Assembly (NCBI RefSeq): GCF_000331025.1
Contig: NC_020055.1
Span: 1,577,870-1,641,869, forward strand
Direction: 5' to 3'
Source of the DNA: Maridesulfovibrio hydrothermalis AM13 = DSM 14728
GTDB lineage: Bacteria; Desulfobacterota; Desulfovibrionia; Desulfovibrionales; Desulfovibrionaceae
Length of the DNA stretch: 64,000 nt
Positions 8,300 through 17,786 of this stretch are shown here, piece by piece. The translations under genes and the position numbers were made by a program. The notes under the pieces were generated by a model, which did not search any database, had not been told where the DNA came from, and saw only the letters and a program-made list of their open reading frames with translations. Numbering within the stretch: the first letter of the stretch is position 1; each line of letters starts with the position of its first letter.

Positions 8300-9637
8300 T
8301 CACTTAGCGATCATTTTTTCAGGAAGATAGAAAACGATCTCCGGGAATACGGTAACCAGAATGACCATGAGAACCATGATGACAAAGAACGGGAACGTAG
8401 CTTTCAGAATATCTTTAACGTCATCTTTGGTGATGTACTGAATGACGAATATGGAAAAGCCGACAGGCGGTGTCACCTGCGAAAGCTCCACCATAAAAAC
8501 TACAAAGATACCGAACCAGAGCGGATCAAATCCAGCTGCAGTTACGATAGGCAGCACGATGGGCAGGGTCATGACCACGATGGATATGCCGTCCAGGATC
8601 ATTCCCAGCAGTACGTACATCAGCCCCAGTACCAAAATCAGCATGTACGGAGAAAGTCCGAGCGTGCCTATGAATTTACTTAGAGCCGTAGCAATGCCCA
8701 GAAATCCGACAACCTGTGACAGAAAGGCAGCGCCGCAGATAATGAAGCAGATCATACCACTGGTCTTAGCTGCCGAGAGCAGAGATTCTTTGAAGTTGTT
8801 GAAAGTCAGATTCTTGAACCATGCAGCAATGATCAAGGCTCCGAGCACTCCGATAACGGCGGCTTCAGTGGGTGTTGTCAGGCCTGCGTAAATGCCGCCC
8901 AAAACCACAGTGATGAGCAGGAATACTGGAAAAAGATCTTTGAGAGATTCAATGCGCTGGGCAGTGGTGAACGATTCCTTTTCCTGCGGGACCAGCTCCG
9001 GCGACAGGGTACAGCGTATCATAATATAAATAGAGTATGCTGCTGCCAGCGTCAGGCCGGGAATAACTCCGGCTATGAAAAGCTGTCCAATGGAAGTGTC
9101 GGACAGAATTCCATAGATGATCATGATCAGACTGGGCGGTATTAAAAAACCGAGAGTGCCGGAACCTGCAAGTGAGCCGATGGCAAGACTCTTGTGATAT
9201 CCCCTGCTGGAAAGTTCATTGTAGGTGATTTTACCCACAGTGGCAGTTGTCGCTGCACTGGAACCGGATACTGCTGCAAACAGCGAGCAGGCAACTACGT
9301 TGATATGGTAAAGGCGGCCCGGAATATTGGAGAGCCACGGCACCAGACCGTTTAAGAGGCGGGTGGAAATTGATGTCCGGTATAAAATCTCACCCATGAG
9401 AATAAATAGCGGCAACGCTGAAAGCGGCCACGAGTTCATCGTGTTCCAAATGGAGTTGGCCATGAGGTCGCCGATTTTGTCCCAGATGGAAATGGTCGGC
9501 GGCAGATTCATTTTACAGGCCAGCATGCCGCAGATTGCCGCGGCATAAAGTGAAAATCCAATCCAGAGACCGGAGAGTAGAAAAATAACCATTCCCCCGA
9601 CAAGGACAACGGCAAGCATGAGTGGATCACTTATCAT
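8300..9637 (-). CDS. dctM: TRAP transporter large permease (DctM), 445 aa
   Basis: Large membrane subunit of a tripartite ATP-independent periplasmic transporter, which drives solute uptake with an ion gradient. About twelve hydrophobic spans are visible, with family motifs such as GSSAATTATVGKI, GSGTLGFLIPPS and TTPTEAAVIGVLGA. The start at 9637 follows AGGAGA on the minus strand and overlaps the small permease gene by 11 bases. A longer frame to 9736 would lack a ribosome-binding site. Together with the DctQ and DctP genes upstream it forms a complete system. The substrate is unknown; divergent hydantoinase/oxoprolinase genes hint at a cyclic amide or amino-acid-like compound. Confidence 0.93.
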   Translation of the reverse strand: MISDPLMLAVVLVGGMVIFLLSGLWIGFSLYAAAICGMLACKMNLPPTISIWDKIGDLMANSIWNTMNSWPLSALPLFILMGEILYRTSISTRLLNGLVPWLSNIPGRLYHINVVACSLFAAVSGSSAATTATVGKITYNELSSRGYHKSLAIGSLAGSGTLGFLIPPSLIMIIYGILSDTSIGQLFIAGVIPGLTLAAAYSIYIMIRCTLSPELVPQEKESFTTAQRIESLKDLFPVFLLITVVLGGIYAGLTTPTEAAVIGVLGALIIAAWFKNLTFNNFKESLLSAAKTSGMICFIICGAAFLSQVVGFLGIATALSKFIGTLGLSPYMLILVLGLMYVLLGMILDGISIVVMTLPIVLPIVTAAGFDPLWFGIFVVFMVELSQVTPPVGFSIFVIQYITKDDVKDILKATFPFFVIMVLMVILVTVFPEIVFYLPEKMIAK

Positions 9638-10112
9638 CAATAGCTCTCCTGGCAATAAAGGCAATAATTTGAAGTAGAAGAAGGGCCATGCCGATAGGAA
9701 TGGCAAGTTGCGGGATCCATAGAGGTGTTTCCGCAATGGTATCCGCAGTCATCTCAAGTTCCCATGTTTCGTAGACCATCAAGGTGGTGTAGTAGAGGGC
9801 AAAAGTGGTGATTGCCGCCCCGATTATACCGGAGATGATATCGGCGATCCGCTTGCCTTTCTCTGAAAAATGTATGGTCAGCAGGTTGATCCTGATCAGT
9901 CCTTCCTCTTTCATAGTGTAGGCAAGTCCGGTCAGAATTAGAAAAACCAGAGCATATCCCCCGTATTCACAGGAAACAAGGGTGGATGTCTTTAGTACGG
10001 CGCGCAGGAATATTTCTACTACAACCAGCACTACAATGAACATCATTCCAAGGGCTGAAAGAAAGGCCCCTCCAGTGGAGAGGCCCTCAATAAACTTAAT
10101 AATAGCTCGCAT
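9627..10112 (-). CDS. dctQ: TRAP transporter small permease (DctQ), 161 aa
   Basis: Small four-span membrane subunit of the same TRAP system. Hydrophobic spans lie at about residues 16-38, 48-66, 87-108 and 130-150. The family-typical central motif region GYALVFLILTGLAYTMKEEG is present. The gene starts five bases after the stop of the binding-protein gene and overlaps dctM, so the three genes form one operon in the order dctP-dctQ-dctM. DctQ subunits bind DctM and help dock the loaded periplasmic protein. Confidence 0.92.
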   Translation of the reverse strand: MRAIIKFIEGLSTGGAFLSALGMMFIVVLVVVEIFLRAVLKTSTLVSCEYGGYALVFLILTGLAYTMKEEGLIRINLLTIHFSEKGKRIADIISGIIGAAITTFALYYTTLMVYETWELEMTADTIAETPLWIPQLAIPIGMALLLLQIIAFIARRAIDDK

Positions 10113-10117
10113 ATGAA

Positions 10118-11092
10118 TTACTTTTTGTAAGCGTTAATGGCTGCTTTAAAATCTTTTTTAGATTTTTTCATTGTGTTTTCAAGCATAAGAACCGCATCGC
10201 TTGAAAGCATATCGATGATTTCTTTTGAAGGCTCAGAGATAGTAATCCCCTTCTCAGCAAGAATCTTGAGAGATTCATCATTGCTTTTACTGGACTCTTC
10301 CCACTGGTAGGCTTCGACTTCTGCCGCAGCTTTGAGCACTTCTTTCTGCTGTTTGGGGGTGAGAGCATCCCAGTAATCGTTATTAATGACGACCATGTTA
10401 AGAGGGAAAGCGTAGTTGATTTTAGTAAAATATTTGAGAGTTTCCCAGAATTTACCATCTTTACCGGAAACAGCGGAGGTCAGTACGGAGTCAACCAGAC
10501 CTGTCTGGAGAGCAGAATAAAGCTCGCCCCAAGGCAGAGACATGGGACTTGCTCCTGCCGCTCTGAGCAGTTCAGCACCGTTTTTATCATAGGTACGGGT
10601 TTTGAGACCTTCGAAATCAGCTGCTGTTTTTAGGGGTGTCTGGGTGAAAAGTCCGCTTGGGGGCCATGGAGCGGCGTATAAAAGCTTTTGATTCCATTTT
10701 CTACAGGCTTTATCGTAGTACGGACGGGCAGTATCGTAGAGTTTTCTGGCCTGCGCATAATTATCTGCGAGCAGAGGCATGGAGCTGATTCCGAAAACTT
10801 GATCCGATCCGGCAACACCACCCATGAGGATGTCAGACATAGGAATGGTTCCGTCCTTTACGGTCTTTAGCAGCTCAGGGCCTTTAAAACCGAGGCTTCC
10901 GCCGGGGTGGACAGAAATTTGTACTGAACCGGAGGTGTACTCGGCGACCTTATTTGCAAAAAGCTGTGCGCCTTGAGAATGAAAATTGGATGCGCTGTAA
11001 ATGGCATTACAGTCCATTTTGATGTCAGCAGCCTGAGCAGATAAAGCAAAAGCCAGAACCATGAGCAATGCAGAAACGATCCATTTTAACAT
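10118..11092 (-). CDS. dctP: TRAP transporter periplasmic binding protein (DctP), 324 aa
   Basis: Periplasmic solute receptor of the TRAP system. A signal peptide (MLKWIVSALLMVLAFALSAQA) is followed by a mature DctP fold. The conserved LKTRTYDKNGAELLRAAGAS region near residue 155 contains the Arg that usually salt-bridges a substrate carboxylate, followed by LPWGELYSALQTGLVD. A carboxylate-bearing ligand is therefore likely. It is the first gene of the operon, reading away from hyuA across a 334-base shared intergenic region, so the uptake genes and the hydrolase genes may be co-regulated. Confidence 0.93.
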   Translation of the reverse strand: MLKWIVSALLMVLAFALSAQAADIKMDCNAIYSASNFHSQGAQLFANKVAEYTSGSVQISVHPGGSLGFKGPELLKTVKDGTIPMSDILMGGVAGSDQVFGISSMPLLADNYAQARKLYDTARPYYDKACRKWNQKLLYAAPWPPSGLFTQTPLKTAADFEGLKTRTYDKNGAELLRAAGASPMSLPWGELYSALQTGLVDSVLTSAVSGKDGKFWETLKYFTKINYAFPLNMVVINNDYWDALTPKQQKEVLKAAAEVEAYQWEESSKSNDESLKILAEKGITISEPSKEIIDMLSSDAVLMLENTMKKSKKDFKAAINAYKK

Positions 11093-11426
11093 GAGTTTGC
11101 CTCCGTGTTAGTGTTTTTTTTGTTTATTATTTTAAAAATATTGCTATTGAGTTTACCTGTTATTGTGTGATTAATTGACTGATAATGACTGGTAAAAGTG
11201 AAAAACAATTCGCCTTTTTGCAGATTAATTTAAGATTATAATTCTTTTTGGTGAATAATTGGCGAAGCAGGACGTGTTATACACAGAAATTAACAAAAAT
11301 AAAATCTTTAAATTGTAGACAAAATTGGGTACTATCCGGTGCAATGGGAACGTTTATTGAAAATATTACTGAAGTTGATTTTGAGTATAATAGTCATTTA
11401 GACTAAGTCTTAGCGGAGGATAAATA
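11093..11426. promoter_or_regulatory. Shared divergent promoter region dctP / hyuA
   Basis: This 334-base AT-rich stretch must hold the promoters of both divergent units. A good TATAAT lies at 11386-11391 upstream of hyuA, but no clear -35 hexamer sits at 16-18 bases, which suggests an activator-dependent promoter. No local regulator gene is present. No convincing palindromic operator or sigma-54 element was found. Confidence 0.4.
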
Positions 11427-13397
11427 GTGCTGATTGTAGGTGTAGATACCGGTGGAACATTCACAGATTTTATTTATAAGGACGGCGATAAATGGGGCGT
11501 TCATAAACGCCTTTCAACTCCTCACGATCCTTCTGAGGCCGTAATTAACGGGATTAAGCACATTGCAGGGGACCGGAGAGTGCAGGTTGTGCATGGTTCA
11601 ACCGTTGCGACCAATGCTATTTTGGAGCGTAAAGGTGTTAAGACTGCCCTCATTAGTAATGAAGGGTTTGAAGATGTAATTCAGATTGGCCGCCAGAACC
11701 GTTCTGATCTTTATGATCTTTCATTTTGCAAGAAACCTCACATCGTTCCGCCTGAATTACGCTTCGGCATAACCGGAAGAATTGATCATGAAGGGAATGA
11801 AATTGAACCGTTTTCAGAAGAAAAGGTTCAGAATATTCTTACAAAAATAAAAGAATCCGGTGTCGAATCTGTCGCACTTTGTCTTCTTTTTTCTTATTTA
11901 AATTCAGTTCACGAAAATAGAATGCGTGAACTTCTGGATGGAATAGGTGTGCCGGTTTCCGTTTCTCACGAAATTTTGGCTGAGTTTCGTGAATTTGAAC
12001 GAACTTCTACTACTGTTATTAATGCTTACGTCTCTCCGAAGATGACTCGCTACCTGACTAAATTGCAAAAAACACTGGGTGATGATCCTCTGCGCATCAT
12101 GCAGAGCAACGGCGGCTCCATCTCTGCTGAAACGGCTATGAGTGAATCGGTGCGCACTATTCTTTCCGGCCCTGCCGGTGGTGCTGTAGGTGCTCATGCC
12201 ATAGGTAAAATGGCCGGTTATGACCGCCTGATTACTTTTGATATGGGCGGCACATCCTCTGATGTTGCATTAATTAATGAAGAGCTGCCTTTGACTCTGG
12301 AGTCTGCCATCGAAGATTATCCGGTCAAAGTTCCTATGATTGATATTCATACAGTGGGGGCCGGAGGCGGCTCCATTGCCCGTCTGGATGAGGGCGGGTC
12401 GCTTACTGTCGGTCCTGAAAGTGCCGGAGCTGACCCCGGACCTATATGCTACGGTAAGGGTACTGAGATTACGGTTACCGATGCAAATCTCTATCTGGGC
12501 AGACTTATTCCCGAACATTTTCTCGGTGGCGAGATGTCTCTTAAGACGGATAAGTTAAATGCCGCCATTGAAGCGATGGCTGAACAGGCGGGCCTGAGTC
12601 CTGTTGAGTTGGCCGAAGGGATTCTTGATATTGCAAACACCAATATGGAGCGGGCTATCAGGGTTATTTCCGTTGAACGCGGTTTTGATCCTCGTGAGTT
12701 TACCATGTTTTCATTTGGCGGTGCCGGTGGGATGCATTGCGCTTTTCTGGCTAAACTGCTCTCTATTCCCAAGCTGTTCATCCCCAACAATCCCGGGATT
12801 CTGTCCGCCGTGGGCATGGTTATGGCCGATGTCATCAAGGATTACTCTCTTACCATCATGCGCGATCAGCATAACACCACGGGCGCAGATCTTGAAAAAC
12901 TGTTCGCACCACTTGAGAAGCAGGGGCGCGCAGACCTTTCTGAAGAAGGTTTTGCCGATGAGGATATTATTGTCGAACGTTTTCTGGACATGCGCTATCA
13001 GGGCCAGTCTTTCGAGATAATTGTACCTTTCGGCGGTGACTGGATTGAGGAGTTCTCCCGGCTTCACGAGCAGAACTACGGTTACCGCAACAACGATAAG
13101 ACCGTTGAAATAGTCAATATTCGTTTGCGCACTAAAGGGATGCCGGTCAAACCGGAATTTCCGGAAGCAGGTGACCTTACAGCTGATATGCCGGAAGAAG
13201 CTCTTATCGGGATGACCGAGACTGTCTTTGACTCCACTAAAATGGAAACCCGAATTCTTGACCGCGAGAAACTCCTTCCCGGTAACAAGGTGGACGGTCC
13301 GGCGATTATTATTGAATACAGTTCCACACTGGTTATTCCGCCTTTTGCCAAAGGCGAAGTGGACCCATATGGCAACCTTATTTTCGACATTGAGTAG
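11427..13397 (+). CDS. hyuA: Hydantoinase/oxoprolinase A subunit, 656 aa
   Basis: ATP-dependent amidohydrolase subunit of the HyuA/OplA/acetone carboxylase superfamily. The N-terminal VDTGGTFTDF is the phosphate-binding loop of the actin-like fold. Further core motifs are HGSTVATNAILERKG near residue 57, MQSNGGSIS near 228, FDMGGTSSDVALI near 272 and FSFGGAGGMHCAFLA near 430. The GTG start follows GGAGG at 11415-11419. Members hydrolyse N-methylhydantoin, hydantoins or 5-oxoproline; the exact substrate cannot be read from sequence. The B subunit follows after 16 bases. The divergent TRAP transporter may deliver the substrate. Confidence 0.92.
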   Translation: MLIVGVDTGGTFTDFIYKDGDKWGVHKRLSTPHDPSEAVINGIKHIAGDRRVQVVHGSTVATNAILERKGVKTALISNEGFEDVIQIGRQNRSDLYDLSFCKKPHIVPPELRFGITGRIDHEGNEIEPFSEEKVQNILTKIKESGVESVALCLLFSYLNSVHENRMRELLDGIGVPVSVSHEILAEFREFERTSTTVINAYVSPKMTRYLTKLQKTLGDDPLRIMQSNGGSISAETAMSESVRTILSGPAGGAVGAHAIGKMAGYDRLITFDMGGTSSDVALINEELPLTLESAIEDYPVKVPMIDIHTVGAGGGSIARLDEGGSLTVGPESAGADPGPICYGKGTEITVTDANLYLGRLIPEHFLGGEMSLKTDKLNAAIEAMAEQAGLSPVELAEGILDIANTNMERAIRVISVERGFDPREFTMFSFGGAGGMHCAFLAKLLSIPKLFIPNNPGILSAVGMVMADVIKDYSLTIMRDQHNTTGADLEKLFAPLEKQGRADLSEEGFADEDIIVERFLDMRYQGQSFEIIVPFGGDWIEEFSRLHEQNYGYRNNDKTVEIVNIRLRTKGMPVKPEFPEAGDLTADMPEEALIGMTETVFDSTKMETRILDREKLLPGNKVDGPAIIIEYSSTLVIPPFAKGEVDPYGNLIFDIE

Positions 13398-13413
13398 TCA
13401 GGAGGTATATATA

Positions 13414-14976
13414 ATGAATGTGAATCCGATCCTCCTTGAGGTTTTCAAGAACAGGTTTGCTGCGATTTCTGAAGAAATGGGTGTGACTCTGACCCGTACC
13501 GCCTTTTCACCTAACATTAAAGAACGGCGTGATCTTTCCTGTGCTGTTTTTGACAGCAAAGGTGATATGATTGCACAGGCGGCGCATATTCCTGTGCATC
13601 TAGGCTCCATGCCTCTTTCCGTAAAGAGCGCCATCGAGAGCAGCGATTTTGCTGAGGGCGATATGGTCATGCTCAATGATCCTTTTAAAGGCGGAACTCA
13701 TCTGCCGGACATCACTTTGGTTGCTCCTGTTTTCTGTGACGGTTCTGACAAACCTTCTTTTTATGTTGCCAACCGTGCCCATCATTCTGATGTGGGCGGT
13801 ATGGCCAGTGGTTCCATGCCTCTTTCCACCACGTTGTATCAGGAGGGAATCATTATTCCTCCTGTTAAAATCGTCGAATCAGGTGAGATAGTATCGGGCG
13901 TAATGGATTTAATCCTTAACAACGTGCGTACCCCTGTCGAACGGGAAGGTGATTTTTCTGCTCAGATCATGGCCAATATGACCGGAGTGCGCAGGCTGGT
14001 TGAACTTATTTCCAAGTATGGTTTGGAGAAAGTTGGTTTTTACGCGTCCAGCCTTAACGACTACGCCGAATCCATCACCCGTAAAACCATTGAACGTATT
14101 CCGGATGGAATTTATAAGTTCACCGATTATATGGACGGGGACGGCATGGACTGTGTAAATGTTCCGGTCAGTGTAACCATGGAAATTAAGGGCGACAGTG
14201 CCAAACTCGATTTCACCGCATCAGGTGATCAGGTTTCGGGCAGCGTTAACGCAGTACGCTCGATCACTTTGTCTGCCGTTCTTTACGTTTTCCGGTCTTT
14301 AATAGAAGGGGATGTGCCTACCAACGCAGGGATTCTTCGTCCTATTGAAATAATTACCCGCAAAGGTTCCATTCTGGATGCCAATTTTCCTGCCGCAGTG
14401 GCGGGGGGTAACGTTGAAACTTCACAGCGTGTGGTTGATGTGGTTCTCGGGGCATTGGCCGAAGCCATACCGCAGCAGATTCCCGCCGCCAGCCAAGGGA
14501 CCATGAACAACATGACCATCGGCGGTATAGATGAACGTACCGGAAGACCTTTTGCTTACTATGAAACTCTGGCCGGAGGAATGGGAGCATCCGCAACCTG
14601 CCGTGGCGAGCATGCAACTCATTCGCATATGACCAATACACTTAATACACCTGTTGAAGCGTTAGAATACAGCTATCCATTTCGTGTTAAGACATATTGT
14701 ATACGTCAGAATACCGGCGGGGCAGGAAAAATACCCGGTGGTGACGGTTTAGTGCGCGAGATAGAACTGCTCTCATCCTGTGAGATAACAGTACTCTCCG
14801 AACGACGTGTAAATGCTCCGTACGGATTGCAGGGCGGCGGCTCCGGAACTCCCGGACGAAATGTGCTTATCCGTGATGGTAAAGAAATTGAGCAGCCCGG
14901 AAAATTCCATACGCCGCTTAAAAAGGGCGATATTATAAGAATGGAAACCCCCGGCGGAGGCGGCTGGGGTAAGTGA
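13414..14976 (+). CDS. hyuB: Hydantoinase/oxoprolinase B subunit, 520 aa
   Basis: Partner of HyuA, in the HyuB/OplB family. The ATG at 13414 follows AGGAGG at 13400-13405 and gives the usual family start (VNPILLEVFKNRFAAISEEM); an upstream frame extension has no ribosome-binding site. Recognisable motifs include NDPFKGGTHLPD near residue 88, ANRAHHSDVGG near 123 (metal-binding His and Asp), GNVETSQR near 332 and the Gly-rich end TPGGGGWG. The A and B subunits together form the ATP-driven cyclic amide hydrolase. A terminator lies 90 bases downstream. Confidence 0.92.
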   Translation: MNVNPILLEVFKNRFAAISEEMGVTLTRTAFSPNIKERRDLSCAVFDSKGDMIAQAAHIPVHLGSMPLSVKSAIESSDFAEGDMVMLNDPFKGGTHLPDITLVAPVFCDGSDKPSFYVANRAHHSDVGGMASGSMPLSTTLYQEGIIIPPVKIVESGEIVSGVMDLILNNVRTPVEREGDFSAQIMANMTGVRRLVELISKYGLEKVGFYASSLNDYAESITRKTIERIPDGIYKFTDYMDGDGMDCVNVPVSVTMEIKGDSAKLDFTASGDQVSGSVNAVRSITLSAVLYVFRSLIEGDVPTNAGILRPIEIITRKGSILDANFPAAVAGGNVETSQRVVDVVLGALAEAIPQQIPAASQGTMNNMTIGGIDERTGRPFAYYETLAGGMGASATCRGEHATHSHMTNTLNTPVEALEYSYPFRVKTYCIRQNTGGAGKIPGGDGLVREIELLSSCEITVLSERRVNAPYGLQGGGSGTPGRNVLIRDGKEIEQPGKFHTPLKKGDIIRMETPGGGGWGK

Positions 14977-15068
14977 TAAAACGAGTTTAAGACTTCCCGT
15001 TTTTTGCAGGGTTTTATCCTTTTGTATAAAGTTTTGCGGGAACGGCAAAGTCATTAAAGAAAATCAAG

Positions 15069-15107
15069 CGGGCTGATACCTTATGAAGGGTGTCAGCCCG
15101 TTTTTTT
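15069..15107. terminator. Terminator after hyuB, probably bidirectional
   Basis: A 12-base stem, CGGGCTGATACC / GGTGTCAGCCCG with one G-U pair (15069-15100), is followed by seven T on the plus strand. On the minus strand the tail is less pure but T-rich, so it may also serve the convergent azlCD genes. Confidence 0.85.
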
Positions 15108-15197
15108 AATATGCAGCTCCAACTGGCAGGCAGCTGTCTTGATATATTACACTTAATTTATGAGGTCGGCAGGAGTATCTTAAGGCCTGCCCGTTTC

Positions 15198-15521
15198 CTA
15201 TAAAAAGAATCGGGCGGTGGCCACAAGTCCCATGCCTGTTGCGACTGTTCCGAAGAAGTTACGAGTAAGCATTGCTACTGCGAATGTCGGGATTGCAACC
15301 CATAGATAAAGGTTGTCGAAACCAAGGTCTATCGCCCCTTCAGGTGCAAGCAGCGAGGGCATGAGCAGGGCTGAGAGAACCGCTGTGGGGACATAGCTCA
15401 GCCATTTGATCATTACGGGAGGCAGGTCGCGGGAGCTTAGGGCCAGTGCGGGGAGCATGCGTGGGATGTATGTTACCGCCATCATGCCGACTAAGGTCAT
15501 AAGTATTAATCTCTGGTCCAT
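15198..15521 (-). CDS. azlD: AzlD-type branched-chain amino acid exporter subunit, 107 aa
   Basis: Small membrane protein with about four hydrophobic spans. It carries the family motif YIPRMLPALAL near residue 20 and KWLSYVPTAVLSALLMP. The start at 15521 (MDQRLIL...) has a G-rich ribosome-binding site about ten bases upstream and overlaps the azlC stop by 16 bases; a longer frame to 15575 would add a poorly conserved N-terminus. AzlC and AzlD together export branched-chain amino acids (BrnFE type). It is transcribed away from a MocR-type regulator gene. Confidence 0.88.
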   Translation of the reverse strand: MDQRLILMTLVGMMAVTYIPRMLPALALSSRDLPPVMIKWLSYVPTAVLSALLMPSLLAPEGAIDLGFDNLYLWVAIPTFAVAMLTRNFFGTVATGMGLVATARFFL

Positions 15522-16216
15522 GATATTGCAGCTCCCAGTGTTGCGCCGATAAGGGTGGCGATTATTACATTCCACTGTCCTGCGCCGCCAAGGGCGAGGG
15601 CTGTGGACAGCAGGCCGGTTATAAGTCCGACTGCGACGTGGCTTCGATCTTTAATCTGGAAAATGAGCAGCGCGATAAACATGGCTGGCAGTGCGTAATC
15701 GAGACCCATTGGTTTTACGTCAGTTATGAGCGTGCTTGAAAAAATACCAAGTACAGTTCCGCCCACCCATGCCGCGTGGGCAATGCAGTTGATCAAATAT
15801 GTTTCGCTTTTGCTTGTGTCACCGTTACTGAATCTGGTGGAATGTACCGCAAAACTTTCATCGGTTAATTGAAAGGTGAAAGCGGCAAGCTCAGGTCTGG
15901 ACCACTTTTTCAGGTAAGGTGAAAGTGCAGCCGACATCAGCAGATGACGCAGATTCACGATGAAAGTTGTGATGATAACAGATAGTGCCGATGCGCCGGA
16001 GGCAAGCAGTCCGACAGCGATAAACTGTGCTGATCCCGCAAAAACTATCAGAGACATGATGACTGTATTGTCGATGGAAAGTCCGGCCTTACGCGCCAGA
16101 ACTCCATATGCGAATCCTACAGGCAGATAGCCGAGGACAATCGGCAATGCTTGTTTTAAGGCCGACATAAATACAGTATTGTGTTTATTTTTTTGGGAAT
16201 TCATAACAGATTCCAC
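15506..16216 (-). CDS. azlC: AzlC-type branched-chain amino acid exporter, 236 aa
   Basis: Large subunit of the AzlCD/BrnFE exporter. Several hydrophobic spans and the family hallmarks ALPIVLGYLPVGFAYGVLA near residue 24 and FAGSAQFIAVGLL near 60 are present. A GTG at 16216 has AGGAGG five bases upstream; an ATG four codons later is an alternative. It overlaps azlD and forms a two-gene operon. The divergent gene at 16352 encodes a GntR/aminotransferase-type regulator, a common arrangement in which the regulator controls the neighbouring exporter. Confidence 0.9.
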   Translation of the reverse strand: MESVMNSQKNKHNTVFMSALKQALPIVLGYLPVGFAYGVLARKAGLSIDNTVIMSLIVFAGSAQFIAVGLLASGASALSVIITTFIVNLRHLLMSAALSPYLKKWSRPELAAFTFQLTDESFAVHSTRFSNGDTSKSETYLINCIAHAAWVGGTVLGIFSSTLITDVKPMGLDYALPAMFIALLIFQIKDRSHVAVGLITGLLSTALALGGAGQWNVIIATLIGATLGAAISWTRD

Positions 16217-16279
16217 GTTTACCTCCTGCTGGCTGAAAATTCAATGATGCTTTTTTGATCTGCTTGCAAGAGTATACTA

Positions 16280-16306
16280 AATCTGACATCAGTACAGATA
16301 CAGATT
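16280..16306. promoter_or_regulatory. Candidate MocR operator
   Basis: Between azlC and the divergent regulator gene lies AATCTG (16280-16285), then CAGAT (16295-16299) and CAGATT (16301-16306). Together they make an inverted repeat plus an overlapping direct repeat of CAGAT. A palindromic AGTATACT at 16271-16278 could supply -10 elements on both strands. MocR proteins usually bind direct repeats in the divergent promoter. Confidence 0.4.
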
Positions 16307-16351
16307 GGTAGAAAAGTAAGCATAACAGATTGAGGCAGTGAGGGGGGAATA

Positions 16352-17782
16352 ATGAATTTGGACGGTTCCGGAAATCAATATCGGTATAAAAAAGTTGAAC
16401 AGGAGCTTTCGAGGCATATTGAAGCCGGTGATCTGCTTGCCGGCGATAAGCTGCCTTCATTGCGCCAGATGAGCCGCTCTTTGCAGGTCTCTATTTCAAC
16501 GGTCAGCCATGCCTATGAGGAACTTGAAAAGCGCGGGTTGATAGAATCAAGGCCACGGTCCGGCTATTATGTGCGCAGTGAACTGCGCAGGATTCCTACA
16601 CCGGAAATCAAGACCGTTCAGAAGCCTGAGCCGCATACTGTTACAAAAAATAAACTCATCCTCACCGCCCTTGAAACGGTCGGCAACAGAGATATTCTGC
16701 CACTCGGAGTGGTCTGCCCCAGCAACGAGCTGCTTCCCACACGGCAGCTTTCAAAAATAATGAGCAGTGTGATCAGGGATAATCCTCTTGAAACTGCCGG
16801 ATATGAAACAATTCCCGGCAACCTCGACCTGCGCCGCCAGATTGCGTTCAGGTCCGTTGATTGCGGTTCCGATATAACTGCCGATGATTTATTGATCACA
16901 ACCGGAGCAATGGAAGCCTTATATATTTCTCTGCGCACTTTGACCCGGCCCGGTGATTTAGTTCTGATTCAGTCGCCCTCATATTATTGTTTTCTGCAAT
17001 TGGTGGAAAATCTCGGCTTGCGGGCTATTGAAGTTCCCTCCTGTCCTGAAAATGGAATTAATCCTGACCGTGTGGCGGAAATTACCAGAACATTTGATAT
17101 CAAAGCCTGTATTTTTGCACCGAATTTTAATAATCCTGACGGAAGTTTGACCTCTGAGGATCGCAAGCGTGAAATTGTTAAAAACCTTGCTGAGCGGAAA
17201 ATACCTCTTGTTGAAGATGATGTGTACGGCGATATCTACTTCGGCGATTCCCGCCCCGGCACGCTCAAGTCATATGACCGTGAGGGAGGTGTATTGCTTT
17301 GTTCATCTTTTTCCAAAACTATTGCTCCCGGTTACCGCGTAGGATGGCTGGCACCGGGGCGTTATCTCGAAAAAGCTCTTGAAATCAAAGCCACCACTAA
17401 TGTTTCTTGTGTGTCTCCCACTCAGATGGCAATTGCCCGTTATTTACGCGAAAGTCTTCATGACCGGCATTTAAAGAAATTACGGGCAGCCATGAAAGAG
17501 CAGATGGACAAGATGCGTACTGAAATAGGTCTTTCGTTCCCTGAAGGGACAAAAGTGACCAACCCCAAAGGCGGTTCTGTGCTCTGGGTCGAACTGCCAG
17601 AAGGAAAAGACGGGGTGGATCTTTTTTTTAAAGCCCGTGAAGAGGGGATAGGAATTGTGCCCGGAATAGTATTCTCACCGCAGGATGTTTTTTCAAATTA
17701 TATCCGGCTAAGCAGCGGAGCACCGTGGAGTGAGAAAATACAGTCCGGAATCCGCCGTCTGGGCGAACTGGCTGCTATGTGA
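16352..17782 (+). CDS. MocR-type GntR/aminotransferase regulator, 476 aa
   Basis: An N-terminal winged helix of the GntR family (about residues 5-75, with LPSLRQMSRSLQVSISTVSHAYEELEKRGLI) is joined by a linker to a class I aminotransferase fold. The PLP lysine lies in SSFSKTIAPGYRVGWLAPG near residue 325 and the conserved PNFNNPDGS near 255. Such MocR/PdxR-type regulators use bound PLP, often as an aldimine with an amine ligand, as effector. The start follows a GAGGGGGG ribosome-binding site. Its divergent neighbour azlCD is the probable target, with amino acid sensing as the probable input. A terminator follows within 10 bases. Confidence 0.9.
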   Translation: MNLDGSGNQYRYKKVEQELSRHIEAGDLLAGDKLPSLRQMSRSLQVSISTVSHAYEELEKRGLIESRPRSGYYVRSELRRIPTPEIKTVQKPEPHTVTKNKLILTALETVGNRDILPLGVVCPSNELLPTRQLSKIMSSVIRDNPLETAGYETIPGNLDLRRQIAFRSVDCGSDITADDLLITTGAMEALYISLRTLTRPGDLVLIQSPSYYCFLQLVENLGLRAIEVPSCPENGINPDRVAEITRTFDIKACIFAPNFNNPDGSLTSEDRKREIVKNLAERKIPLVEDDVYGDIYFGDSRPGTLKSYDREGGVLLCSSFSKTIAPGYRVGWLAPGRYLEKALEIKATTNVSCVSPTQMAIARYLRESLHDRHLKKLRAAMKEQMDKMRTEIGLSFPEGTKVTNPKGGSVLWVELPEGKDGVDLFFKAREEGIGIVPGIVFSPQDVFSNYIRLSSGAPWSEKIQSGIRRLGELAAM

Positions 17783-17786
17783 ATGA

